From Streptomyces celluloflavus (GTDB taxonomy: Bacteria; Actinomycetota; Actinomycetes; Streptomycetales; Streptomycetaceae): a stretch of 64,000 bases of DNA. A program made the position numbers and the translations under genes. A model generated the notes under the pieces. The model was not told the origin of the DNA and did not search any database. It saw only the letters and a program-made list of their open reading frames with translations. Location of the stretch: contig JOEL01000044.1 of assembly GCA_000720995.1 (NCBI GenBank), forward strand, positions 22,307 to 86,306. Reading direction: 5' to 3'. Positions 45,271 through 53,738 of this stretch are shown in pieces (within the stretch, counting starts at the first letter, position 1; every line of letters starts with the position of its first letter).

Positions 45271-46665
45271 TCACACCGGTTCGACCACCGCCGGCGGGCG
45301 CGCGAGGCCGGGCCGCCGGGGCAGCAGGACGGTGCGGAGCGCGATGCGCGGGGCGATGAGGCGGGACGGCGGCGCGGTGAGGCAGACGACATCGCGGAAG
45401 GCGGCGCCCACGACGGGGTCGATGGCGGCACGGGCGGCCAGCCGGTCCACGTACCACGTGCTCAGCCGCTCGCCGAGACCCGCCCCGGCGTCGTCGGCGC
45501 TCGCGTACGGACGGTCCGCGCCGACCGCCGCGAGCCAGGCCGGGTCCACGGCGCGGGCGGCCGCCCGCTGCGCCTCGGCGGTGAGCCCGGGGCGCAGTCC
45601 CCCGCCGTCCACCAGGGTGGTGCGCACCGCCAGTGCGCCGAGCGCCGCGACCGACATGCCCTGCCCGTACACCGGGTTGAAGGTGCAGTGGGCGTCCCCC
45701 AGGACGAGGAACCCCTCGGGTACCGCGCCGGGGCGCTCGAAACGGCGGCGGCGGTTGCAGGTGTCGCGGAAGCCGTGCACGGCCGAGACCGGCTCGGCGC
45801 GGGACAGCAGTTCGTGGACGTACGGGTCGCCGACGGTGGCGCTGAAACCGGCGAGCTCCGCCACGTCCGTGGGCGGGTGGTCCCCGCGTACCCCGGAGAG
45901 CGTCAGCAGCCACTTGCCGTCCTCGACCGGCAGGAACGCGGCGCCGCGCGGACACTCCGGCCAGGCGGGGATGTTCACGCCGGCGTCCGGCGCGGCCGCC
46001 GGGTCCCGCTGGCGGTACAGGCAGCTGGCGTAGGCGATCCCGGTGTCCACGGTCTCCTCATACGGGGCGGTCCGGCCGAGCGCGGCGTACCACTGGGGCG
46101 CGCGGGAGCCGCGGCCGGACGCGTCCACCACGAGCGCCGCGGGCAGTTCGCCCTCCGCTCCGCCGTCCCGCGAGCGGACGCGGATCCCCGTCACGCGCCG
46201 TGCGTCCCCGGTCAGGCCGATGACCTCGGTAGCCTCCAGGACCTCGACGCGGGTGGGCGATGCCGCGGCCGCGCGCAGCGCGCGCTCCCGTACGACCGCG
46301 TCCAGCACCGGCCGGGAGACGCTCAGCGAGGGGTGCCGCCGTTCGTCGAAACGCCGCTGCCAGCCGGTCGGGGTACGGGTGATCAGATCGCGCGGCAGAT
46401 ACAGGTTCCGCGCCCCGGCCGCCGTGAGCGCGGCGACCGTACCGGGCAGCAGGGTGTCCAGCGCCCGCTGCCCGCCGCTGAGGAAGAGGTGCAGATGGCG
46501 GGCCTGGGGGACGCCCTTGCGGAAGGCGTGCCCGGCCGGATAGCGGTCGCGTTCGACGACGGTGATCGCGTCCACATGCCCCAGCAGGGCGGTGACGGCG
46601 AGCATCCCGGCGAGGCCGCCGCCGATCACTTTCGCGGTGCGTGCGCCGTCGGTCCGATCGGCCAT
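45271..46665 (-). CDS. FAD-dependent oxidoreductase (monooxygenase / reductase type)
   Basis: 464 residues. N-terminal dinucleotide fold VIGGGLAGMLAVTALLG, then VVERDRYP, and a second FAD motif GFLVLGDAHCTFNPVYGQGMSVAALGA. The region RKGVPQARHLHLFLSGGQRALD is typical of a group of FAD-dependent proteins near polyene and carotenoid genes. It probably oxidises or reduces a hydrophobic small molecule. It is a single gene and the product cannot be inferred. Confidence 0.8.
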   Translation of the reverse strand: MADRTDGARTAKVIGGGLAGMLAVTALLGHVDAITVVERDRYPAGHAFRKGVPQARHLHLFLSGGQRALDTLLPGTVAALTAAGARNLYLPRDLITRTPTGWQRRFDERRHPSLSVSRPVLDAVVRERALRAAAASPTRVEVLEATEVIGLTGDARRVTGIRVRSRDGGAEGELPAALVVDASGRGSRAPQWYAALGRTAPYEETVDTGIAYASCLYRQRDPAAAPDAGVNIPAWPECPRGAAFLPVEDGKWLLTLSGVRGDHPPTDVAELAGFSATVGDPYVHELLSRAEPVSAVHGFRDTCNRRRRFERPGAVPEGFLVLGDAHCTFNPVYGQGMSVAALGALAVRTTLVDGGGLRPGLTAEAQRAAARAVDPAWLAAVGADRPYASADDAGAGLGERLSTWYVDRLAARAAIDPVVGAAFRDVVCLTAPPSRLIAPRIALRTVLLPRRPGLARPPAVVEPV

Positions 46666-46929
46666 TCCTGCCCCACTCCCCCCGCGGCGCCGGCCGGTTC
46701 GCGGATCCGCTCCGCCGTGCCCCGGATCCGGTCATGTCCCGGCCGCCGCGGGAACGTTGAATGATCACTGATGGGCCTCAGAGTTCAGTGCACCGCGCGG
46801 TCATGTCAACGGTCGTTCCCGCCGGGCGGCCCGGCGGCGGTCATCCGCGAGGTGCCGCGGGGCGCGTGCGCGGGCCGGTTGGGTGCGCCAGGGCCGGAGG
46901 CGGCCGCGGGTTCGCCTGGCGGCTCCGGT

Positions 46930-47218
46930 CAGGCCGGCGACGGTGGCCCCCGATCACGGGCCCTTGCGGATCGCCCGGCCGGCGCACCCCCAGGGTCTGC
47001 CGACCGGACGCCGCCGCGGCGTCCGGTTCGCCCCGCGCATCGCTCAGGAAGAGGATCTGCCCGGGTGGCCGCGCCAGGGTGCGGGCGATGCTCCGGTACG
47101 ACTCCGGCTCCCGTTCGGGCCCGGCCGTCGTCAGATCGCAACAGCCGCTCAGCAGTCCGGTCGGATCGCCGTGGTTGCCGTGATTCCCGTGGGCGAACCA
47201 ATCGCGCTGGGCGGTCAC
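46930..47218 (-). pseudogene. C-terminal remnant of enolase-phosphatase (mtnC)
   Basis: Read on the minus strand, GLLSGCCDLTTAGPEREPES, YRSIARTLARPPGQILFLSD and ARGEPDAAAASGRQTLGVRR follow the C-terminal half of acireductone synthase MtnC (LLSG.FDTT.GPKREP..SYR.IA..LG.P..ILFLSD...ELDAA..AG..T.GV.R). The HAD lysine after TAGP is Glu here and the N-terminal half is absent; the next gene begins 40 bases away. It is a decayed fragment. The rest of the 46666-47257 gap is empty. Confidence 0.65.
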
Positions 47219-47257
47219 CGCACCGCACCGCTGCGCACTCCCGGGCCCGATCGGCGC

Positions 47258-48388
47258 TCAGGTCTCGCGTATCGGCGCGTAGACCTCCTCGCCCAGTCCG
47301 AAGGTCCACGCGACGCCCTCGCGTGCCGTACGGGTCCTGGGCGGCACCCGCAGCCAGTAGGTGCGGTGGGTACCGTCCGGCTCGGGCGTGGAGTTGACCA
47401 CCTCGACCATCACCACCGGCTCGTCGTCGACGAGTTCGATGCGCCACAGGATGCCCGCCTCGTCGCGGTGCACCGGCCGCGCGCCGGACTCGGCGAGATA
47501 GCGGTCGTAGCCGTAGAACTCCAGCATGACCCGGCGCAGTTCGGCGTTCTCCTCCGTCCGGATGCGCTCCGGGGTGAGGCCGGCCAGTCCGTCCAGGAAG
47601 GTGGCCGGGACCGGCATACCGCGCCAGGCGTACAGGGCGAAGCCGTCGGGGAAGGCGAGCGCCGGACCGTCGCCCCGGTCCAGCCGCCCGGCCTCGTCAC
47701 GATGCAGTTCGGCCGGTCGCTCGGCGATGATCGCCACCTTCTCGTACGGCCACCACCACCCGGCGCTCCGGGCCACGGCGGCGACGCCCGCCAGCCGCTC
47801 ACCGGCCCCCTCGAACGCGGCGAGCCAGGGCGCGTCCTGCTGCCCGAGCACCGCGTCCAGCAGCGCGAGCCGCACCGCCGGTTCGTCGGCGGGCTTCTCG
47901 GCCAGTGCCTCGACGACCCCGGTCCGTATCCGCTCGGCGAGCGCGCGGGTGGTGTCCCACAGCCGACCGCCGGTCAGAGTCCAGCGTTCGCTCCAGGCCG
48001 CACGGCCCAACTCCGCGTGCAGTGCGGCCCGTTCTGCGGCCCATGGCCGGGTCCGCACCGCGTCGCGCACGCTCGGCCCCAGTTCCCCCGGCGACGCGGC
48101 CAGCACCCGCGCCGTCGCCTCCCGCGGCGAACCGGCCCACACCAGCCGCTCCGGCTCCGCGAGCCCGGCGAGGCGATAGGCCAGCCGCACCCCAGCCTCC
48201 GCCGCCGCCCGGTCCGCCGCCCCCGTCGCCGCGGCCACCGCCCGCCAGCCCTCGACGCCCGCGGCCGGGCCGTCGGCCACCCCGTCGGCCACCGCCACGC
48301 CCCCGACGCGCGGCGCCTCCGCCCTATCCGTCCCGTGCATCCCGTCCGACATCTGCGGCACCCCCGGCTCCCCCGGCATCTCTTGCAT
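47258..48388 (-). CDS. DUF6745-like protein of unknown function
   Basis: 376 residues. The Ala/Glu/Arg-rich helical N-terminal two thirds ends in WWWPYEKVAIIAERPAELHRD. The C-terminal third holds GPALAFPDGFALYAWRGMPVP, FYGYDRYLAESGARPVHRDEAG and a beta-rich end THRTYWLRVPP. This is the pattern of a Streptomyces family that I recall as DUF6745. No catalytic motif is evident. The start is uncertain (ATG 48388, ATG 48379 or GTG 48397). It is probably co-transcribed with the small gene upstream, 61 bases away. Confidence 0.6.
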   Translation of the reverse strand: MQEMPGEPGVPQMSDGMHGTDRAEAPRVGGVAVADGVADGPAAGVEGWRAVAAATGAADRAAAEAGVRLAYRLAGLAEPERLVWAGSPREATARVLAASPGELGPSVRDAVRTRPWAAERAALHAELGRAAWSERWTLTGGRLWDTTRALAERIRTGVVEALAEKPADEPAVRLALLDAVLGQQDAPWLAAFEGAGERLAGVAAVARSAGWWWPYEKVAIIAERPAELHRDEAGRLDRGDGPALAFPDGFALYAWRGMPVPATFLDGLAGLTPERIRTEENAELRRVMLEFYGYDRYLAESGARPVHRDEAGILWRIELVDDEPVVMVEVVNSTPEPDGTHRTYWLRVPPRTRTAREGVAWTFGLGEEVYAPIRET

Positions 48389-48449
48389 CTGTGACACGTT
48401 CCTTTCGCTGCCTGTCCCCACCCGTCGGCTCACCGGCCCGCCGGTCCGG

Positions 48450-48776
48450 TCAGTCGGCCACCAGCCGCACGGCACCCGGTACGTACTCGCGCTGGCGCAC
48501 GACGCGGTACCAGCCCTTGGGGAGCGATATCGCCGCATGCTCCTCATGCACCACACGCCCGCCGTCGGGCAGGTGCAGCAGCGCGGGCCCGAACGGCCCG
48601 GCCTCGCGCTTCAGCGCCCCGGCACCCACCACCGCGTGCGCATGGCCGGTGACCTCGCCCAGCGCCAGCACCATCCGTCCGCGCGGATCGCGCGGTTCGT
48701 CCGGCACATCCGCCACATGTGCCGGCAGCGCCGTCTCCGCGACCGGCACGATCAGCACATCTCCCTGTCGGTACAC
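48450..48776 (-). CDS. Small beta-rich hypothetical protein
   Basis: 108 residues, mostly predicted strands: VVYRQGDVLIVPVAETALP, GRMVLALGEVTGHAHAVVG, VVHEEHAAISLPKGWYRVVRQ. GTG 48776 follows GGAAGGGGAA at good spacing. I do not know a function. The His pair in TGHAHAVVG and the EEH segment might bind a metal. It pairs with the DUF6745-like gene downstream, a pairing that I recall from other Streptomyces. Confidence 0.6.
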   Translation of the reverse strand: MYRQGDVLIVPVAETALPAHVADVPDEPRDPRGRMVLALGEVTGHAHAVVGAGALKREAGPFGPALLHLPDGGRVVHEEHAAISLPKGWYRVVRQREYVPGAVRLVAD

Positions 48777-49109
48777 GACCGTTCCCCTTCCTCTCGCTCG
48801 CACGGCCCCGGGAACGTCCGGCCCGGGACCGCGTTCTCGCGGACACCGAAAACACTAGGACGGGGGTCTGACAATCGGCCGTGCGCGGCTTCACCGCCCC
48901 TTCGCTGGCCGCGGGCGGCCCGCCGCCCTCCCCTGCCGCCGCACGGTCCGTTCCCCGCCGTTGCCCGGCGCTCGCCACCCGCCGCACCGCGGCTCGCGGC
49001 GGCCACCCGACCGATCGGCCGGTCACGCTCGGCGAGGGAGCGCGGGAACGGTGACCGGACGCGGGCACGCGGACGGCGTTGTCAGTGCTGGTTGATAGGA
49101 ATATCGACC
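48777..49109. other. Divergent gap before the STM4015 operon
   Basis: 333 GC-rich bases containing no recognisable gene. It must carry the promoters of the small minus-strand gene and of the STM4015-4011 operon. No clear repeat is seen. Confidence 0.5.
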
Positions 49110-50072
49110 ATGAGCATCCATCAGCATGTGGACGAGCTGGACGGCCTGCCCGTCTTCGAGTTCCCCCCGGCCACGGCCGGTACCGCACTCCCCGAGCCCG
49201 GCGCGGTCGCCTGGCGGCTGTCCGTCGATCCGTACGACGACAGCGATGAAGAGACCTTCGCCGAGCGCTGGCAGCGGTTCACCGAGACCGTGGAGCTGTC
49301 CGGCGTACGCGCGCTGGTGCTGGGTCAGTGGGGTGAGGTGTACGAGGAATCCGCGTCCACGGTCGTCGAAGCGGTCGTCGCCGCGAAGGACCGGCTCACC
49401 TCCCTGCGCGCGGTCTTCCTCGGCGACCTGACGATGGAGGAGTCGGAGATCTCCTGGATCCAGCAGTCCGATGTCACACCGCTGCTCACCGCCTTCCCCG
49501 GCCTGCGGAGTCTGTCCGTGCGCGGCAGCGACGGCCTGGCCTTCCCCCCGGTGCGACACGAGGCGCTGCGCGCGCTGCGGTTCGAGTCGGGCGGGCTGCC
49601 GGCCGCCGTCGTACGCGGGATCTGCGAGAGCGACCTCCCCGCGCTGGAGTCGCTGACACTCTGGCTCGGCGTACCGGACTACGGCGGCGACTACGAGGTC
49701 TCCGATCTCGCCGCGGTGCTGGCCGGCGGCCGCTTCCCCGCACTGCGCCACCTCGGACTGCAAAACAGCGCGATCCAGGACGAGATCGCCACCGCTGTCG
49801 CCGCTGCGCCGGTCGTCGCCGGCCTCGAAACGCTCGATCTGTCGATGGGCACGCTCACCGACAACGGCGCGGAGGCGCTGCTCGGCGGCCAGCCGCTCAC
49901 CCATCTCCGGCGGCTCGATCTGGACCACCACTACCTCACCGGCGCGATGGTGCAGCGGATCCGTCAGGCGCTGGAGCCCAGCGGGGTCGAGGTGGTGGCG
50001 GACGAGCAAGGCGATGAGGACGTGGACGGGGACGACGGCACCGTGTGGCGGTATGCCGCAGTGACCGAATAG
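49110..50072 (+). CDS. STM4015 family leucine-rich protein
   Basis: 320 residues. The C-terminal half has leucine-rich-repeat-like turns (LPALESLTLWLG, FPALRHLGLQNS, VAGLETLDLSMG, LTHLRRLDLDHH). The opening DGLPVFEFP and the general layout match the STM4015 family named after a Salmonella locus. It probably acts as a binding scaffold for the enzymes encoded next. ATG 49110 follows TAGGA. It heads the five-gene operon, with a 115-base gap before the ATP-grasp gene. Confidence 0.8.
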   Translation: MSIHQHVDELDGLPVFEFPPATAGTALPEPGAVAWRLSVDPYDDSDEETFAERWQRFTETVELSGVRALVLGQWGEVYEESASTVVEAVVAAKDRLTSLRAVFLGDLTMEESEISWIQQSDVTPLLTAFPGLRSLSVRGSDGLAFPPVRHEALRALRFESGGLPAAVVRGICESDLPALESLTLWLGVPDYGGDYEVSDLAAVLAGGRFPALRHLGLQNSAIQDEIATAVAAAPVVAGLETLDLSMGTLTDNGAEALLGGQPLTHLRRLDLDHHYLTGAMVQRIRQALEPSGVEVVADEQGDEDVDGDDGTVWRYAAVTE

Positions 50073-50187
50073 GCCCGCACCGCCCGGCCCGCCCGCTCCG
50101 GCCGGACGGGGCGCACCACCCGCCCCGGCCCCGGTCCATCCGGTCCGCACCTCCCGAAGAGTCCGCCGAGCGCCCCGGAGGCACACC

Positions 50188-51390
50188 ATGCTCACCGTCA
50201 CCCGCCCCGATACCGCCGCTCGCCCCCGCTTCGCCGTGGTCGGCAACCCCGAGAACCGCCGGGTGACGCTCTTCGCCGCCGCCGTGCGGGCCGCCGGGCT
50301 GCCCGCGCCGCGGCTGCTGGCCTGGCCCGAGGTGCTGCGGACGGGCGCCGCGTTCGCCCCGGGCGAGACCGTACGGATCGACTCGCCCGGGGAGAACGAC
50401 GAGGTCGAACGGCTGCTGCGGGGCGCCACCGATCCGACGCGGGTCGAGGGCACGGCCCGGTGGTACGCCCGTTTCACGGCGGCGGTGCGCGAGATCGGCG
50501 CGGCCGCGGCGGCGGACGGCGCCACGCTCCTGGACGATCCGGCCGAGCTGGCGGTGCTCTTCGACAAACGGCGGTGTCACGGGGTGCTGCGGGCCGCCGG
50601 GGTGCCGGTCCCCGCATCGCCCACCTCCGGGCCGGCCGCACCGTCCGTCGACGGCTGGGCGCAGGCCCGGTCGCTGCTGCGCGAGGCCGGTCTGCGGCGC
50701 GCCTTCCTCAAACCGGCGCACGGCTCCTCGGCGTCCGGGGTGGTGGCGCTGGAATCGGACGGCCGGGGCCGTTTCCGGGCCACGACGTCCGTCGAACTCG
50801 CCGCCGACGGCGCCCTGTTCAACTCCCTGCGGGTGCGGCGCTATGACACGGAGCCGCAGATCGCGGCCCTCGTCGACGTGCTGGCGCCGGACGGTCTGCA
50901 CATCGAGCGCTGGATCCCCAAGGCGGCGCAGCACGGCCGGGCCGCCGATCTCCGGGTCGTGGTCGTGGGCGGCCGCGCCACCCACGCCGTCGTCCGGACC
51001 AGCCGGTCGCCGATGACCAATCTCCATCTCGGTGGCGCGCGCGGTGACCTCGGTGCGGTGCGGGCGGCCATCGAGGCTGCGGGGGGCCGCTGGTCCGATG
51101 CGCTCGCCGTGTGCGAGGCGGCCGCCGCCTGTTTCCCGCGCACCCTGTGCGTGGGGGTGGATCTGCTGCCCACCGTGGGCTGGCGGCGTTTCGTGGTGGG
51201 CGAGGTGAACGCCTTCGGCGATCTGCTGCCCCGGCTGACCGGTCTGCCGGGCAGTGGCGCCGAGGGCCTGGACACCTACGGCGCGCAGGTCGCCGCCGTG
51301 GTGAACGGCAGCGGCACGGTGAACGTGACCGGAGAATATGGAAAGTACGGAATGACCGGAAAGAACGGAACGCACCGTGTACGCCCCTGA
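50188..51390 (+). CDS. STM4014 family ATP-grasp-like protein
   Basis: 400 residues. ATP-grasp elements: the pre-grasp Rossmann part FAVVGNPENRRVTLF, the phosphate-binding strand AFLKPAHGSSASGVVAL, HIERWIPKAAQ, and a metal-site end VGVDLLPTVGWRRFVVGEVNAFGD. ATP-grasp enzymes join a carboxylate to an amine or thiol through an acyl phosphate. Ribosome site CCGGAGG. The end is Gly/Asn/Lys-rich and overlaps the hydrolase gene by 14 bases. Confidence 0.8.
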   Translation: MLTVTRPDTAARPRFAVVGNPENRRVTLFAAAVRAAGLPAPRLLAWPEVLRTGAAFAPGETVRIDSPGENDEVERLLRGATDPTRVEGTARWYARFTAAVREIGAAAAADGATLLDDPAELAVLFDKRRCHGVLRAAGVPVPASPTSGPAAPSVDGWAQARSLLREAGLRRAFLKPAHGSSASGVVALESDGRGRFRATTSVELAADGALFNSLRVRRYDTEPQIAALVDVLAPDGLHIERWIPKAAQHGRAADLRVVVVGGRATHAVVRTSRSPMTNLHLGGARGDLGAVRAAIEAAGGRWSDALAVCEAAAACFPRTLCVGVDLLPTVGWRRFVVGEVNAFGDLLPRLTGLPGSGAEGLDTYGAQVAAVVNGSGTVNVTGEYGKYGMTGKNGTHRVRP

Positions 51391-52282
51391 AACACCCCCG
51401 CGCGTCCCGGACGCATCCCCTCCCGTTCCCCCGGTGCCGGTCCGCACCCCGGAGACGACCGCCGCCGCGCCGGACATGAACGCCATCGTGGGGAGCCACG
51501 ATCTCCTCTTCGTCACCCTGGACACCCTGCGCCACGATGTGGCACAGGAGCTGGCGGCGGACGGCCGGATACCGCATCTCGCCCGGTATCTGCCCGGCGG
51601 CCGCTGGGAGCGGCGGCACGCCCCGGGCAGCTTCACCTACGCCTCCCATCAAGCGATGTTCGCCGGATTCCTGCCCACCCCGGCGGCCCCCGGGCCACAT
51701 CCGCGGCTGTTCGCGGCCCGGTTCGCCGGCAGCGAGACCACCGCGCCCGGCACCTGGGTCTTCGACACCCCGGACCTGGTCACCGGGCTGGCCGCCGCGG
51801 GCTATCACACGGTGTGCATCGGCGGGGTGGGGTTCTTCAACAAACAGGCCGCGCTCGGCTCCGTTCTCCCCGGGCTCTTCCGGGAGAGCCACTGGAAGCC
51901 CGAGTTCGGCGTCGCCTCCGCCACCTCGTTCGAGGCCCAGGTGGCCCAGGCGGAGCAGGTCGTCGCCGCGCTGCCGGCGGAGCAACGCCTTTTCCTGTTC
52001 GTCAATGTCGCGGCGCTGCACCAGCCGAACTGGTTCCATCTGCCGGGTGCCACCCGGGAGGCCGGTGACAGCCGCGCCACCCACGCCGCCGCGCTGGAGT
52101 ACGTCGACCGTCACATCGGCCGGCTCTTCGCCGCCGCCGCCAGCCGCCGGCCGTGCTTCACCATCGTCTGCTCCGACCACGGCACGGCCTACGGCGACGA
52201 CGGCTATACCGGCCACCGCCTCGGCCACGAGGCCGTATGGACCGTCCCCTACGCCCAGTTCACAATCGAGGCCGCCCGATGA
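51377..52282 (+). CDS. STM4013 family sulfatase/phosphatase-fold hydrolase
   Basis: 301 residues. Alkaline-phosphatase-superfamily features: LLFVTLDTLRHDVA near the start with a metal Asp and possible Thr nucleophile, FTYASHQAMFAGFLPT, and CSDHGTAYGDDGYTGHRLGH near the end with the metal Asp/His set. Expected chemistry is hydrolysis or transfer of a phosphate or sulfate ester. The GTG 51377 start gives a 34-residue disordered front; ATG 51479 could be the real start of the folded part. Its end overlaps the next start (ATGA). Confidence 0.8.
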   Translation: MYAPETPPRVPDASPPVPPVPVRTPETTAAAPDMNAIVGSHDLLFVTLDTLRHDVAQELAADGRIPHLARYLPGGRWERRHAPGSFTYASHQAMFAGFLPTPAAPGPHPRLFAARFAGSETTAPGTWVFDTPDLVTGLAAAGYHTVCIGGVGFFNKQAALGSVLPGLFRESHWKPEFGVASATSFEAQVAQAEQVVAALPAEQRLFLFVNVAALHQPNWFHLPGATREAGDSRATHAAALEYVDRHIGRLFAAAASRRPCFTIVCSDHGTAYGDDGYTGHRLGHEAVWTVPYAQFTIEAAR

Positions 52283-53727
52283 CCACCGCCCCGCACACCA
52301 CCACACCGGCCGCCGGAGCGGCGGCGGCCACCGTCGCGCCCGCCGCCCCCCGGCCCGCCGCCTCGCCGGAGCCCGCGGACTCACCACGGCAGCCGTCGGC
52401 CGACTCGCCCTACCAGAGTTACGTCTACGCCTACCCGCACAAGACGTCCTACGGCCCGCTGACGCCCCGCCCGGCACTGCGCGACCTGTGGGCGGATCAG
52501 CCGCAGGACGCCCTCTCGCTCTATCTCCACATCCCGTTCTGCGAGGTCCGCTGTGGCTTCTGCAATCTCTTCACCCGCATCGGCGCCCCCGGGGAGATGA
52601 CCTCGGCGTATCTGGACGCGCTGGAGCGCCAGGCGGTCGCCGTCCGGGACGCGCTGCACGGCGACGCCCGCTTCGCCGCGGCGGCGTTCGGCGGCGGCAC
52701 CCCCACCTTCCTGAACGCCTTCGAGCTGGCGCGGCTCTGCGATATCGCGGAGCTGCGGATGGGCGCCGAGCTGCGCACGGTGCCGCTCTCCGTGGAGACC
52801 TCCCCGTCGACCGCCACCGCGGACCGCCTCGCCGTCCTGGCCGAGCGTGGCGCGACCCGGATCAGCATCGGGGTGCAGAGTTTCGTGGCGGCGGAGGCGC
52901 GGGCCGCGGTCCGCCCGCAGCGCCCGGCCGAGGTGGCGGCCGCCCTGGACCGGATCCGGGACGCGGCCGTCCCGGTGCTCAACATCGACCTGATCTACGG
53001 CATCGACGGCCAGACGGAGCGCAGCTGGCAGCACTCCCTGGACACCGCCCTGGGCTGGCGCCCCGAGGAGCTGTATCTCTACCCCCTCTATGTCCGCCCG
53101 CTGACCGGTCTGGGCCGCCGCGACCCGGGGGCGCCCGACCCGGAGTGGGACGCGCAGCGGCTGCGGCTGTACCGCCACGGCCGGGACCATCTGCTGGCCG
53201 CGGGCTATGAGCAGGTGTCGATGCGGATGTTCCGCCGCCGGGGCGCGGCCGTGCCGGCCGCCGGCGGTGTCGACCACGCCTGTCAGACCGACGGCATGAT
53301 CGGCCTGGGCTGCGGCGCCCGCTCCTACACCTCGGCCCTGCACTACTCCTTCGACTACGCCGTCCACATGAACCGGATCCGCTCGATCATCGACGACTAC
53401 ATATCCCGTCCGGCGGCGGACTTCGCGCGCGCCGAGCACGGCAGGTACATGACCGAGGACGATGCGCGGCGCCGCCATCTGCTCCAGTCGGTCCTCCAGG
53501 CGGAGGGCATGCCGACGGCCGACTACCGCGCCCGCTTCGGCAGTTCCCCCGCGGACGACTTCCCGGTGGAGCTGGCGCGGTTCGCCGAACTCGGCTGGCT
53601 GGACGCCGCCGCGGCGCCCGGCCGGCTGCGGCTGTCCGCCGAGGGGCTGGCGCACTCCGACGCCCTGGGCCCGATGCTGTTCTCCCCCGCCGTACGGTCC
53701 GCGATGGCCGTCTACGACCTCAAATAA
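52279..53727 (+). CDS. STM4012 family radical SAM protein (HemN-like)
   Basis: 482 residues. Disordered Ala/Pro-rich front (1-45), then the HemN-like core: iron-sulfur motif CEVRCGFC (Cys88, 92, 95), FGGGTPTFLN, SVETSPSTA, RISIGVQSF and NIDLIYGIDGQT. HemN-like proteins use two SAM molecules or act as methyltransferases. The C-terminal part is a HemN-type winged region. A Cys in DHACQTDGMIGLGCGARS lies in the substrate area. It is translationally coupled to STM4013 upstream. Confidence 0.88.
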   Translation: MTTAPHTTTPAAGAAAATVAPAAPRPAASPEPADSPRQPSADSPYQSYVYAYPHKTSYGPLTPRPALRDLWADQPQDALSLYLHIPFCEVRCGFCNLFTRIGAPGEMTSAYLDALERQAVAVRDALHGDARFAAAAFGGGTPTFLNAFELARLCDIAELRMGAELRTVPLSVETSPSTATADRLAVLAERGATRISIGVQSFVAAEARAAVRPQRPAEVAAALDRIRDAAVPVLNIDLIYGIDGQTERSWQHSLDTALGWRPEELYLYPLYVRPLTGLGRRDPGAPDPEWDAQRLRLYRHGRDHLLAAGYEQVSMRMFRRRGAAVPAAGGVDHACQTDGMIGLGCGARSYTSALHYSFDYAVHMNRIRSIIDDYISRPAADFARAEHGRYMTEDDARRRHLLQSVLQAEGMPTADYRARFGSSPADDFPVELARFAELGWLDAAAAPGRLRLSAEGLAHSDALGPMLFSPAVRSAMAVYDLK

Positions 53728-53738
53728 GGCGTACCGCA

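Noticed and set aside
51537-53210. A 557-codon plus-strand frame inside STM4013 and STM4012
   Set aside because: Different frame from two well-supported genes; Pro/Ser/Arg composition typical of a shadow.
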